Both the position numbers and the translations under genes were made by a program. A stretch of DNA of 64,000 nt, taken from the NCBI GenBank assembly GCA_965112735.1, contig OZ218957.1:3596001-3660000 (forward strand), read 5' to 3'. The stretch's first letter is position 1. Every line of letters starts with the position of its first letter. Shown piece by piece: positions 34,077-45,296 of this stretch. The notes beneath the pieces are model-generated. The model ran no database searches and was not told the origin of the DNA. It worked only from the letters and a program-made list of their open reading frames with translations. Origin of the DNA: Phaeosaccion multiseriatum (Eukaryota > Ochrophyta, other classes).

Positions 34077-34437
34077 GAAGGAGCAAGGCGAAAACACGAG
34101 CGGAGTCTCCCAAGCAAAGGAGGAAGTAGGCGTGGTGGGCCTCCGATCGCTATCTGTGATCAGCGCACATTTTTTGGATTTTCGTTTGTGTGCACCTTTC
34201 CCCAGCATGATTGGAGCGCTGAGGGGAACAAGAAGCTCTACATTCTTGCCTGTGCTGCGTTCGAAAGAGAGGGGAGTGCCATGTCTGGAGATGAGGCGCC
34301 ACCTCAGCTGCAGGAGGAAGAGAAGTCGAGCAGCAGCAGGGGGGTTAGGAGGGGGAGGGAGACCGTATTTCGGCCTGCCCCTGTACGGTGCGCACGCAAA
34401 GCATGCACTGTTTGGCTTCAGATATGATCCATTGGGA
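34077..34437. promoter_or_regulatory. Divergent 5' region of the Mss51-like and pseudouridine genes
   Basis: About 360 bp. The plus-strand frame of the pseudouridine gene stays open upstream of 34438, so its start could lie a little further left. No clear core promoter was identified. Confidence 0.35.
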
Positions 34438-37400
34438 ATGTGCTCTGCGCCCAGCAGCACGAGGCGGGGCTATAAAAGCGGCGGCTCCTTAATTAAAGTA
34501 AGCGAAGAAGTTCAGGCTGCGCTTGAAGAGAAACGAGCGGTTGTGGCCCTGGAGAGCACCATCATCAGCCAAGGCAAGTGAGACAGAGAGGATAATACAC
34601 AGATACCGCCTTCCCACCTCTAACTCGCTCCGCGACCCCGACGCACGCACAGGCATGCCCTACCCCACCAACCTTTCCGTGGCGAGGGAGGTGGAGGCCT
34701 TGGTGCGGAAAGCTGGGGCCGTGCCCGCCACTGTCGCCATCCTTGGGGGAGTTCCCCATGTAGGGCTCGGACCGGAGCAGCTCGAGAAGCTGGCGAGAGG
34801 CGCACAGAGGTGAGCTCCTGAAGCGCAAGTAGAGAGGGAGAGAGGGAGAGAGACGGACGGAGGGAAGGAGGGAGTGAGGGAGGGGAGGCACAGAATGGGA
34901 GGGGGCGGTCAAGGGAGGTTGTGGGGACTCCCTGTGCGTGCCCTTGCTTTTCTCGAGCACTTCATCTCCACTGTCATGTATTCATCTCCACCGGGAACTC
35001 TGGGAAGACTGGGCCTCAGAAGCAGTCCTGTTCTTCTGCTGCTCTCGTGCTGGTACCCGCCCCGCCCCGTCCCCCCCCCTGCAGGAACAGCGATAGCCCC
35101 GGCGGCGCGAGTGGGGCAGTGCGCAAGTGCTCCAAGAGGGACATTGCGCACTGCGTAGCAACGGGTGCGGACGGAGCGACCACCGTTGCCGCCACCATGC
35201 ACCTCGCGCACCAAGCGGGCATCGCCATCTTCGTCACGGGAGGTGCGTGTGTAGAGGGCAGAGAGCCTAGAAAGTCGACCTGTCGAAGCGAAAAGTCGAT
35301 CTCCGTTGGACTGCATGGCTCATGTATAGACACACGCACACACTCGAAGCTCGTCACTCTGCCACATTTCCAGAGACAGGGTCGCGCACACGCCCACACC
35401 CTCATGCCCTCTCCTTCTCTCCCTGTCCCCCTTCCTCCACCCTGGGCAAGTCCTGTCTGCCGTTGTCCTTTGATTGTGCTGCGTCAGTGTGTATTTGCTC
35501 ATCTGCTCGCATGACTTTGACTTCCTCCCTACCTCCTTCCTTCCTTCCTTCCTTCCTTCTCTCCGCCCTGTCCCCAGGCATCGGCGGCGTGCACAGAGGT
35601 GCGGAACTGTCCTTCGACGTGTCCGCGGATCTGCAGGTACAATATATGGGTATCAGACTGCGATTCGCGGCCTGATTTGTTGCATCTCTGGCCTTTCAGG
35701 AGCTGCGTCTGTCGCCCCTCGGCCTTTCTTGCACTTCACTCCTTCACCTCGGCTTAGTTTTCGCCGCCCGGAATCAGTGTCAGGACTTGGAGTCAGGACT
35801 TACTGTCAAGTTTGAGTCTGAGAGCCCTCTTACCCCCCCCCCCACAGGAGCTCGGGCGTACCCCGGTGGCGGTGGTGTGCGCAGGAGTGAAGTCCATCCT
35901 CGACATGAAAAAGACGCTGGAGGTGCTGGAGACCCAGGGGGTGCCCGTCATCGGGTGAGAGCTCGGGGAGGAAAGCGTATGGACAGGGGAAAGGGTGAGG
36001 GATAGAGGCGTATGTGTGCCTGCCTACCTACCTACCTGCCTGCCTGCCTGCCTACCTACCTGCCTGCCTGCCTGCCTGCCTGCCTACCTGCCTGCCTGCC
36101 TGCCTGCCGGCCTGGCATGTCCATGTGTGTTTGTGTGCGTGTGTGTGTGCTCCCACTGCCCACCCTCTTCCTCTTCTCCCCCGCCTCACCGCTTTGGCCT
36201 GGATCCTCCTCCCCTTCTCAGCTACGGAACGGACGACTTCCCGGCCTTCTTCACTCGCTCGTCTGGCCTGCGCTGCCCCCTAAGGCTGGACTGCCCTGCC
36301 CAAGTGGCCGCCGCCATACACGCCGCGCAGCGGATGCGGACCGGTACAGGAATGGTCGTCGCTGTGCCGAACGAAGATTCCGACGACGCCTTGGCCGAGC
36401 TCATCGAGCTGGCCACCACAAAAGGGTGAGAATCAGAAGTTATCCACTTTCAATATCGAGGGAAGGGCATGAGAATTAGACATGCTCTTCGACCTTTCCT
36501 TGCCACTAAGGGGGGATGAGAATCAGAGGCAATTGCCAAGGGTGACAACTGGAGTGAGTCGGTTACGTCGGTTACTGCATCCTCCTCAGCGTGTCCTGTA
36601 TGCTCTGTGTGTGTCTCTCTGTGCCTTGTCCTTGTCCCTCTCCTCTCCCCTCTCCTCTCTCCCTCGCTTCGCCCACCTGTCCTCCCCCTCGCCACTCTCT
36701 TTTACGCCCAAGACCCTGTCGTATAATTGGAGATGATAAATGGACCCCCATGCCCCTGATACGTAGCTCTTAGGTTGATTCCTGTAAGTCAATAACCCCC
36801 CCCTCCCCTGCCCCTGGCCGTGCTTGATTCAGTGTGCAGGAGTGCGCAGAACAGGGCATCTCCGGAAAGGACATTACGCCCTTCGTGCTGAAGCGTGTCA
36901 GCGACCTCACCGGGGGGGAGAGCCTCGAGTGGTCAGTGCCTGGAGGAGGGGGAGGAGGGAGGGGGGCCTGTGACAAAGGCAGGCAGAGCATGTGTGACTT
37001 TGACTGCCGAGAATGCTGTTTTGTGTGTGCGGACTCGACTCGCTTGACTCTGTGCTTGACTCAGTGCTTGACTCACTGTGGACCCCACCTCCCTCCTGCG
37101 CCTGCTCCGCCCCCGATCGCTGACTACCCCCTTTGGTTCCGCCGTCACACCGTTTTTGCAGCTCTCCTGACGCCCTCCTCTCGTCTCCTGCCACCTCCTC
37201 TCCCCTCCCCTCCCCGTATGCCTCTAAATCCCCCCCCCTTTGGCCCTTTGCAGTAACATCGCTCTCATCAAGCGCAACGCCTCATTGGGTGCCCGAGTGG
37301 CCGTGGAGCTTGCCCGCCTGCAGGCCCTCCAACAGGAGCGGTGAGCATCAGCAAAGCAAAGCAAAGCAAAGCAAAGCAAAGCAGAGCAGTCAGCGGTGAG

Positions 37401-40230
37401 GACCAATGGCCACACGACCACCACACGCCCTTTATGACATGCAAACGCACTCAGTGTAGGCAGTGGCAGTGGCAGTGGGGTTGAGCTTATCACAGGCAGT
37501 GGGGTTGAGCTTATCACAGGCAGTGGGGTTGAGCTTATCACAGGCAGTGGGGTTGAGCTTATCACAGGCAGTGGGGTTGAGCTTATCACAGGCAGTGGGG
37601 TTGAGCTTATCACAGGCAGTGGGGTTGAGCTTATCACAGGCAGTGGGGTTGAGCTTATCACAGGCAGTGGGGTTGAGCTTATCACAGGCAGTGGGGTTGA
37701 GCTTATCACAGGCAGTGGGGTTGAGCTTATCACAGGCAGTGGGGTTGAGCTTATCACAGGCAGTGGGGTTGAGCTTAGCACACGCGAGCCCTCCCCCCCA
37801 CCCCGGGGAACAGAGAACACGTGCGTGCTTTTCCTCTCCAGTGCCGTGCTGAGTCATGCCCCCTCCCCCCCCCCCCCTCTCCCGTCTTCTATCTCTCTTC
37901 CCCCTTCTTCTTTTGTCCTTTATGTGCCCTTGGAAACCCTCAGGCCACCGCCCAACTCTCGAAGCCCTCTAAGCTCTCCAGCCGGCCCCGCGGGTCTCTT
38001 CTCCCCCAGGGGCATCTGTCCTGTGACCGTCATCGGATCAGCGGTGGTGGACAGAGTGGCACGGCCTGCCCCTTCCGTTCCGGAGCTTCTCCTGCACACC
38101 TCCAACCCTGGTGAGTGAGTGAGTGAGTGAGTGAGTGAGTGAGTGAGTGAGTGAGGGAGGGAGGGAAGGAACGAGGGGGTGGTGTGCGCCTTGTGGTGCC
38201 CTTGTGGTGCCATCCGCTTCTGGGGAGAGGGTAGAGGCTGTGAGGACGGGAGGGGCGACCGGGGGGGGACGGTGGACAAGGAAATGGGGAGTGGGTGGTG
38301 TGGGTGGTTGCGAGTGAGTGAGTGGGTGGGTGGGTGAGCGAGAGAGAAACACGGAGAGGGCGAGGCAGACAGAGCGCACGGGTGCAAGCCACCACCCACA
38401 GGCAGTCAGTCGACTTACCCCCACCTCACTCCCATGCACTTGATTCGCACCCCCTCGATCCCTATAAGTCAATGAGACCCCCCTCGAACCCTGCCTGCCC
38501 TGCTCACTGCCGCTTTTGCTGTGCAGGGACGGTGTGCTCCCGCCCCGGGGGGGTCGGCCGGAACATCGCTTACTTGCTTGCAGGGCTCATGAACGGCCAA
38601 GGGGCAGGGCAAGGGGCAGGGCAAGGGGCAGGGCAAGGGGTAGGACCCACACTCGTCACTGTCGTGGGGGACGACGACGCAGGTGAGGGCAAGGGGGTGC
38701 GTATGTGTATGTGCGTGCGTGGGTGTGTGGGTGTGTACGTTTGTGTGCTTTATATATATGTGTGTTTGTGTGTGCATGTGTGTTCGTGTGTGTACGTTTG
38801 GGGCGGTGCTGTGCGAGGAGGTGCCACTCCGCTCGGCCCCTCTCGCTCGGCGCCTCTGAGCAGTGCTCCATCCTGCTCAGCTCTGCCCCCTCCCCCCTCC
38901 CCTCAGGGCGTCAGCTTGTGCAGCACTGCTCAGAGGCGGGGGTGCGTGTGGCGGAGTCCGTCGCTGTCGTGCCCTCGAGCAGCACCGCCTCCTACCTTGC
39001 CGTGCTGGACAGCCGAGGGGACTTGCACACCGCAGTGGCGGACTTTGGGGTCATGGAGCACTTGGATGCTGAGGTGAGGTCATGGGAGGGAGGGAGGGAG
39101 GAAGGCAGTGGCTCGCATCTGTACACCCGTGCAGAGCGGTTGTGGAGAGCTTACGTTGAGCTTGCCGTATGGAGGTGTAACTGTAACTGTACGCTGTTGC
39201 CCCCCCCAACTTTCCCCTCCCTCTCCACCATCCTTCGCCTCCGCAGCTCATTGAGAGGCAAATGGCGAAGCAGCAGCAGCACCTCAGCGGGGAGGGGGGG
39301 GATGGCAGTGGACAGGGGGGCCTTGTCATAAGCGACGCCAACCTCTCTGTGGAGGCGTTTCAGCGCCTGGCAAGTGTGAGTACGTCCCCGCTTGTGTTCG
39401 AGCCCACCAGTGTGGCCAAGTGCAGCCTGGCCGCACGCGCGGGATGTCTTGACGCGGTGTCGGTGGCCTCTCCCAACCTGCTGGAGTTGCTGGAGATGGA
39501 CAGGAGCCTCAGCAGCAGGGGGGGGGGGAGCTGCTCCTCCCGAGGGGGGAGGCAGAAGCCCCCCGGGGGCGTGGCTCGGGTAGGAGAAGAAGGGGATGGG
39601 TGGGAGCACCTTCGGCCGGCGGCTGCGAGGCTTCTCTCCGCCATGACGGCTCGGAGCGCCCCTTGGCACTCTTTCATTCGCGGCAAGAAGCACCTCGTCG
39701 TCACTCTGGGAGGGCAGGGCGTGCTGCTCGTGTCTGCAGGGGCCCGTGGGGGGGGGGAAGGGGGAGACGGGCAAGGGGAACAGCACACAGATGGCGACGA
39801 CGATGTGATGGACGTGGAGGTGGAGGCGTGGCACTTCCCCGCCCGGCGTGTGGAGGCGGTGGCAGACTGCACGGGAGCGGGTGACGCGCTGACGGCGGGC
39901 ATGAGCCTGGGCCTGGCCTTGAGTTTGAGTTTGGAGGATCAGCAGCAGCAGTTGGTGATGCAGCAGCCTCCGGACCGGTTGACTGACCAAGGCATGCAGG
40001 AGTGCGTTTTGGTTGGGATTTCGTGCGCGTGGAGGGCCCTGCAGGTCAACGCCTCTGCGGTACAGCAGTTGGTAGTACAGCAAGTAGGCGAAGGGCTGTC
40101 AGCAGCGGATGATGGCCGGGCCCTCTCCGCTGCGCTCCTCGCGGAAGCCCTGAAGGAGGGGACTGCGCCACGGTGCCTGCACTGGGCAACACCCCGGGGG
40201 GGGGGGGGCGGCGGCGGCGGCTCGGGATGA
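34438..40230 (+). CDS. Bifunctional pseudouridine-5'-phosphate glycosidase / PfkB pseudouridine kinase
   Basis: The two activities together degrade pseudouridine: the kinase makes pseudouridine 5'-phosphate and the glycosidase splits it to uracil and ribose 5-phosphate. Twelve exons join in frame to 826 residues. Glycosidase (about 1-335): [16 protein letters not shown] with the catalytic Glu, [44 protein letters not shown] with the catalytic Lys, [15 protein letters not shown] and [18 protein letters not shown] end. Kinase (about 350-826): [50 protein letters not shown], and [16 protein letters not shown] with the catalytic Asp. Low-complexity inserts interrupt the kinase. Intron 1 is GC-AG (donor GCAAGT at 34574), which is required to restore SQGMPYP. 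Start 34438 is the nearest in-frame ATG. Confidence 0.92.
37456..37785. repeat. 24-bp minisatellite in a pseudouridine-gene intron
   Basis: About 13 tandem copies of a 24-bp unit containing GGCAGTGGGGTTGAGCTTAT then CACA, nearly identical to one another. They lie in the intron between exons ending at 37340 and starting at 37944. Because 24 is a multiple of three, several frames remain open across it. Confidence 0.95.
38110..38160. repeat. (GTGA)n at a 5' splice site
   Basis: The intron after the exon ending at 38110 starts with about eleven GTGA units, so many overlapping donor-like sites follow one another. Confidence 0.9.
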
Positions 40231-40688
40231 CAAGTTATAAAAAAGCTCACTCAGCTCACTGACTCCACTGTGGATGGCAGCTGATGCGCCTGATCGCAGA
40301 GAGGGCCCCTCTTTTTCCGCGCCACAGGGGGGGGAGGGTAGGGTGACGCGACACGGCATGGCATGCCTCGTGAGCGAAGCCTATGCTTGACGCATGGTCT
40401 ATCTATGGTTGAAGCATGGTCTTAGACTCTCTGGGCGCTGCTCGGCATGAGCCTGCGACACAACACAGAGCCTGCACAAGCTGTAAGATACGGACTTGAA
40501 TGTGTTTGGAAGCAATCTGTTTATTACACTTGGTTTTAGACATGGACCATGGCCCTTCCTTCCTTCTAACGCTCTAATACATGATATCGCTCTATCTCTT
40601 ACTTAAATGGGAAAGAAGGGCCTGGGCCGGGCCCGTGTTGTCAAAATCACGCGCTGGTTTGTGTTTGCATGTATCATGCACCTACGGC
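40231..40688. other. Convergent spacer
   Basis: Between the pseudouridine gene and FAS1 copy 1. It includes GACGCATGGTCTATCTATGG and a related GAAGCATGGTC repeat near 40390. No exon is seen. Confidence 0.5.
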
Positions 40689-41285
40689 TTACTGGAGCTC
40701 GAGCACAACGTCGATGGCGTGGATGAGGCCGTTGCTGGCTGGCACATCGACGGGGTAGGTCTGTCCCTTGGAGGCGCCCGCAGACACGATGCCCACCATG
40801 GCCTCGTCGAGGAAGGTCTTGCGGAAGCGGCGGCCGTAGGTGAGGGTGGAGCTCAGGGTCTGCACATCGCCAGTGATGGCCGAGAGGGGCAGGTGGCCCT
40901 GCACCACGTGGTTCTTGATGAGGGTCGCGTCCAGGGGGCCCTTGTACACAGACATGGCCTTGTCGGTGGGCGCAAAGATGGTCCAGGGCCCGCCCTGCCT
41001 GAGCTCGTTGGCCACCCCCGAGCTCTGCAGGGCCTGCGCGAAGAGGCCGAAGTTGTCGTAGCCCCTGATGTCGGCCTCCTCATGCCCCAGCGGCACACCT
41101 GCTGCGCCCCAGTACACCACGGGGCCCTGCAGTCCCGCAATAGTGTCCACCACATCGCCCTGCATCCTCAGGCTGGAGGCAGATGCGCGGCTCACCGGCA
41201 CGGCGGGGCGCATGGGCGCGAGGAAGCCCGTGAAGGCCGTGGTGCTGACCACGAGGGAAGCGAGTGCGATGATAGTGGCGCGCAT
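40689..41285 (-). CDS. Plastid-targeted fasciclin (FAS1) domain protein, copy 1
   Basis: Intronless, 198 residues. N-terminal signal peptide (RATIIALASLVVSTTA) followed by FTGFLAPMRP, an ASAF-type plastid presequence. One FAS1 domain follows: GPWTIFAPTDKAMSVYKG (H1 region), IKNHVVQGHLPLSAI (H2 region) and NGLIHAIDVVLELQ at the C-terminus. FAS1 domains mediate adhesion or protein interaction, and the plastid role is unknown. It is almost identical to the copy at 44134-44730 on the other strand: one Ala/Ser difference (GHEEADI against GHEESDI) is visible in the protein. A C-rich stretch precedes the start on its own strand, as in copy 2. Confidence 0.9.
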   Translation of the reverse strand: MRATIIALASLVVSTTAFTGFLAPMRPAVPVSRASASSLRMQGDVVDTIAGLQGPVVYWGAAGVPLGHEEADIRGYDNFGLFAQALQSSGVANELRQGGPWTIFAPTDKAMSVYKGPLDATLIKNHVVQGHLPLSAITGDVQTLSSTLTYGRRFRKTFLDEAMVGIVSAGASKGQTYPVDVPASNGLIHAIDVVLELQ

Positions 41286-42283
41286 GATTGCAAAGAGGGG
41301 GGGGGTTGTAATTGCTAGCGAAAAATGGATATGGAAGGAAGTTGTAGGAGCGGGGGGGGGGAATTGTGAGGAATTGAAAGATTTCACAACGACCGCAACA
41401 GAAACTGGAACTGAAAACTTCATTGATTACGTAAGGTTCAAAGTTCGGGTGCTAAAAACTAGTTTTTGAGCAGAGCGAGTTTACGAGTCGATAGTATCGT
41501 ATAAAACGTATTTTCGGGAAACGGGGAGGACTGGCAGTTACAGTGTTACAGTCAAGAAATGGTTGAAGGCAAGGGTACGCCGCGCCGACTGACGCAAGGG
41601 GCCTAGCGGCCCGCTCGACACGTAGGACGCCCACCGCACCGGGGTATAGCAAGAATCTAGCATTCACTACTGTAAAAGAGGAGGCGACGCGAGTACGGCG
41701 TCGCAAGAGTTGTAGCAAGTGCCGAAGAGCTCAGCGCGGTGAGAAGGACAGCGAAGGGGCGGAGCAGCCCAGCAGTCCACCGCGCAAAGGAGACGGCAGC
41801 GACAGCAAAAGTTTCCCCACCCGCCCGGCCCGGGGGGACGAGTGGGATTATCGGGAATCCAACGGGGTGGATGGGAGTAGGGGCGAGGCAGACGCGTCTG
41901 CCCGCCCTGCTTTGGCACCCCCTGGAAATCGCATTTACCCCCCCTTACACAATATAAACAATTATAAGTATTAGCAGTTTGAATGAGGGAGAGAGGTTGA
42001 GGGGAAGGCATGGGCAGTACTAGGTGTCAGGACGTAGTGGACTGAAAATCTTTTTCTTTTTTCAACACAACAGCACTTGTTAAGCAGCGCCAGGCATGCA
42101 ATTGAGTTGTACAAAGTGTTTACATGATTAGTTGGCGCCGGGCCGGGCAAGCTCAGGGAGATGAATACACCAAAGCCTCTGGGCCTCTTGGCTCCTCTTG
42201 GCTATGGTAGGGCCCCTCCTTTAACTCTTCGGATGCGAGGGGGGGCTTGTGGAGACATTGGGTCGGTACCGTCCACCCACGCG
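41286..42283. other. Spacer between FAS1 copy 1 and the intronless minus-strand gene
   Basis: The first about 140 bp (to roughly 41420) include the FAS1 5' region. The rest holds no convincing exon. Confidence 0.45.
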
Positions 42284-42580
42284 TCAGCCCCCTGTCCGCC
42301 TCTTGCCCCCACCTTCCCCTCCGGCCCCGCAATCCCCCCCCACCTTCTTCCTCTTCCTGAACTTGGGGTAGTGCTCTCGCGAGTCTGCTGAGTCGGCTGG
42401 TGCGGCTTCTTGTTGCCCTCCCCCCTCTGCCTTGGCGGCTAAGGAGCTATGCTCGGCATCCTCTCCCTCTCCCTCTCCCTTTCCTGCCTCCGCCGTCTCC
42501 GTTTGTACATTTCCCGGCGGAGCGTCCTCAGCTGCCGCCGCTACTGCTGCTGCATCTCCAACTGTATCTCCAACTGCAAG

Positions 42581-42611
<31 letters not shown>

Positions 42612-43786
42612 TTTGTTGGTGACTCCTCCGATGATGTATTGCCAACTGCCAGAGCATTCGGTGCCCTTCCTGCAGGTGCTGTATCACCAACTGCCCCTCC
42701 CTTGGGCGGTTCCAACGGCGTACTCTCTTGTGGACCCCCTTGTTCGTCACGGTCGGCAGGGAGGGAATCAGGAGCGCCTCCTTCTAGCCCGGGTGCCGTT
42801 CCCGCTGGCTTGGAAGCAAACTGGACTACTGCTGCTTGGGCAGCACTTTCCCTGTCGCCCTCTGATCCAGAACCCTCCAACCCCCCGGCTGCTCCTCCGT
42901 GCATTCCTTTGGCCGTCTCTCCTCCACCTCCCGTCGTAACAGAGGAGAAGGAAAAGGACTGCACCCCACTCGGGCCTTTTGTGTCCGGCACCCCCCCCCC
43001 TTGCCCTGCTTTGTGTCGCTCGCCCCCCCAACCACTGTCGTCGCTGGCGGTCTTGTTGGCCGCACCCGATAGCCTCAACTCGGTGAGCGCATCTCGGTAG
43101 TCTTGGTGCCGCTCCCCTGCCAAAACGATGTCTCTGAGCTTGCTGTGCCCAAGCTTCATGATGGATTGCGAGTCGAGCCTTTCCCATGGCACCAGGTCGT
43201 CCGTCCAAAAGGCAGGTTTCGTCGTCTTTTTACCCACGCCCCATCTCGCCCCCCTGCCCTCCGTATCGTTCACTCCAGAAACGTGTTTGCTCACACATAT
43301 TTTGGCGTTTCGGTGCATGAGCTTCTCGGCAAACACTTTGAGCGTCTCGAGGGAAGGGCCCTGGCCTCGACTCCTGCCCCCCAATCCCGTTTCACTCCGC
43401 TGCGCATCCGCCTGTGCCCCTTTGGCAAGGCTTTCAAGGGCGCTTGCAACACTCTCCATTGCCCCGCTCTTGGAGTCTGCGAGGGCGGCCCTCCTCTCTC
43501 GCACGACAGGGTCCATCCACACAGACACCCCCTTGTTCCCAAAGAACTTGGCACTTCCCAGTGGATCTTTCGCTGAAGCCGTTCCGAGCACGAATTCGAA
43601 GCCCTGAGGCTCAAGCACCTTAGCCGCATCTTTGAGCACGGAGTGGACCCTGTCTAGGCAGATTTTGACTGCTCTTTCCTCCTCCCCCTTGGCAACTCCG
43701 TCTCTGAGAAGACTCGCCACACTCACGCGAGTCGGAGCGGCCTTCGTGGAGTCAGCCTGGCTCGGTTGGCTTTGCCCCTTCTCCAT
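42284..43786 (-). CDS. Intronless 500-residue protein of unknown function
   Basis: One uninterrupted frame on the minus strand from 43786. The N-terminal half looks globular: RVSVASLLRDGVAKGEEERA, VKICLDRVHSVLKDAAKVLE, SAKFFGNKGVSVWMDP, and a conserved-looking KPAFWTDDLVPWERLDSQ then IMKLGHSKLRDIVLAGERHQ. The C-terminal half is low-complexity (Gly, Ala, Glu) and includes AVGDTAPAGR and ALAVGDTVGDAAAVA, which come from copies of the dispersed GCAGTTGGTGATACAGCAG motif. It ends in a basic YPKFRKRKKVGG stretch. I recognise no family. It sits between the two FAS1 copies and is the only long gene here without introns. Confidence 0.7.
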
Positions 43787-44133
43787 GCCTGTACCGAGTC
43801 AACCTTCTTTATCTGCAGGGCGGCATAGGGCAGCGCAGGGGAACAGGGAAGGGGGGTGGAGGTGTGGTGATCAAGGGGGAGACCGAGAGGATGGTAAGAT
43901 CGAGAGCACAAGGGAGCACACAGCCGAGAGCGGCCGAGGAAAGGAGGGGTTCAGTGCTTACCTGCAGCGAGTGCTGCCGCGCCCCCCCGTCTGTGGCCGA
44001 TTCGAAAGCTTGGGTTGGATTGCATAAAAGTAAAAAGCCCTCTTCTCGAAAATTGTTCTCCCTCATCTTCCCTCATACAACTTTGTTCCGGATTGAACTT
44101 CCCCCCCCCCCTCTCGAGACCCTCTTTGCAATC
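43787..44133. promoter_or_regulatory. Divergent region of the intronless gene and FAS1 copy 2
   Basis: About 350 bp. A plus-strand frame continuous with FAS1 copy 2 runs from 43864, but the signal peptide fixes the start at 44134. The last about 80 bp resemble the 5' region of FAS1 copy 1. Confidence 0.4.
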
Positions 44134-44730
44134 ATGCGCGCCACTATCATCGCACTCGCTTCCCTCGTGGTCAGCACCACGGCCTTCACGGGCTTCCTCG
44201 CGCCCATGCGCCCCGCCGTGCCGGTGAGCCGCGCATCTGCCTCCAGCCTGAGGATGCAGGGCGATGTGGTGGACACTATTGCGGGACTGCAGGGCCCCGT
44301 GGTGTACTGGGGCGCAGCAGGTGTGCCGCTGGGGCACGAGGAGTCTGACATCAGGGGCTACGACAACTTCGGCCTCTTCGCACAGGCCTTGCAGAGCTCG
44401 GGGGTGGCCAACGAGCTCAGACAGGGTGGGCCCTGGACCATCTTTGCGCCCACCGACAAGGCCATGTCTGTGTACAAGGGCCCCCTGGACGCGACCCTCA
44501 TCAAGAACCACGTGGTGCAGGGCCACCTGCCCCTCTCGGCCATCACCGGCGATGTGCAGACCCTGAGCTCCACCCTCACCTACGGCCGCCGCTTCCGCAA
44601 GACCTTCCTCGACGAGGCCATGGTGGGCATCGTGTCTGCGGGCGCCTCCAAGGGACAGACCTACCCCGTCGATGTGCCGGCCAGCAACGGCCTCATCCAC
44701 GCCATCGACGTTGTGCTCGAGCTCCAGTAA
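44134..44730 (+). CDS. Plastid-targeted fasciclin (FAS1) domain protein, copy 2
   Basis: Same length and domain layout as copy 1, from MRATIIALAS to AIDVVLELQ. The start is chosen because the signal peptide begins there and because it matches copy 1. The similarity continues past the stop (TAAGCCGTAGGTGCA, then AAACACAAACCAGCGCGTG), though copy 1 has a 7-bp insertion there (ATGATAC). The two copies are in opposite orientation with starts about 2.8 kb apart. Near-identity in an otherwise fast-drifting region suggests recent inverted duplication or gene conversion. Confidence 0.9.
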   Translation: MRATIIALASLVVSTTAFTGFLAPMRPAVPVSRASASSLRMQGDVVDTIAGLQGPVVYWGAAGVPLGHEESDIRGYDNFGLFAQALQSSGVANELRQGGPWTIFAPTDKAMSVYKGPLDATLIKNHVVQGHLPLSAITGDVQTLSSTLTYGRRFRKTFLDEAMVGIVSAGASKGQTYPVDVPASNGLIHAIDVVLELQ

Positions 44731-45029
44731 GCCGTAGGTGCAAACACAAACCAGCGCGTGCTTTTCACAGCACTGGGACTCGTTTAGCGAAGAGAGGGAG
44801 CGTTGTTTGAAAGAACGCTCGAAAATCATCAGCAACAGACGATATATATGAAGGTCCTTCCTTTATTACACCCATAATACTAATCAATCATACTAGACCG
44901 GTTCGCGACAACGTCGCACGTTTACATGCAAAGTCGTTCCTTCCTCTACTGTAGGACGCGTATGTGAGGCTTCAGCTCAACGGGAAGAGGGCCCGTGGTC
45001 CAACGCAATCCACTCTCAGGCTTCCCCCT

Positions 45030-45079
45030 TGACACTGAGCACTGAACCCTGAAACTCAAACTGGTGGAGGGCAGCGTCA

Positions 45080-45112
<33 letters not shown>

Positions 45113-45216
45113 GCAGCCGCATTCGGACCCTCGGCGCCGTCACGTAAGATCCACGTAAGTTGGTGGGGATGGCCGTGGACGACGACGCATAGGGTGGGGG
45201 CGGGGGGGGGGAGCTG

Positions 45217-45296
<80 letters not shown>

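Noticed and set aside
34465-34480. TATA box GGCTATAAAAGCGG as promoter of the pseudouridine gene
   Set aside because: It lies inside the likely coding exon (GYKSGG), and no start codon follows before the conserved catalytic region.
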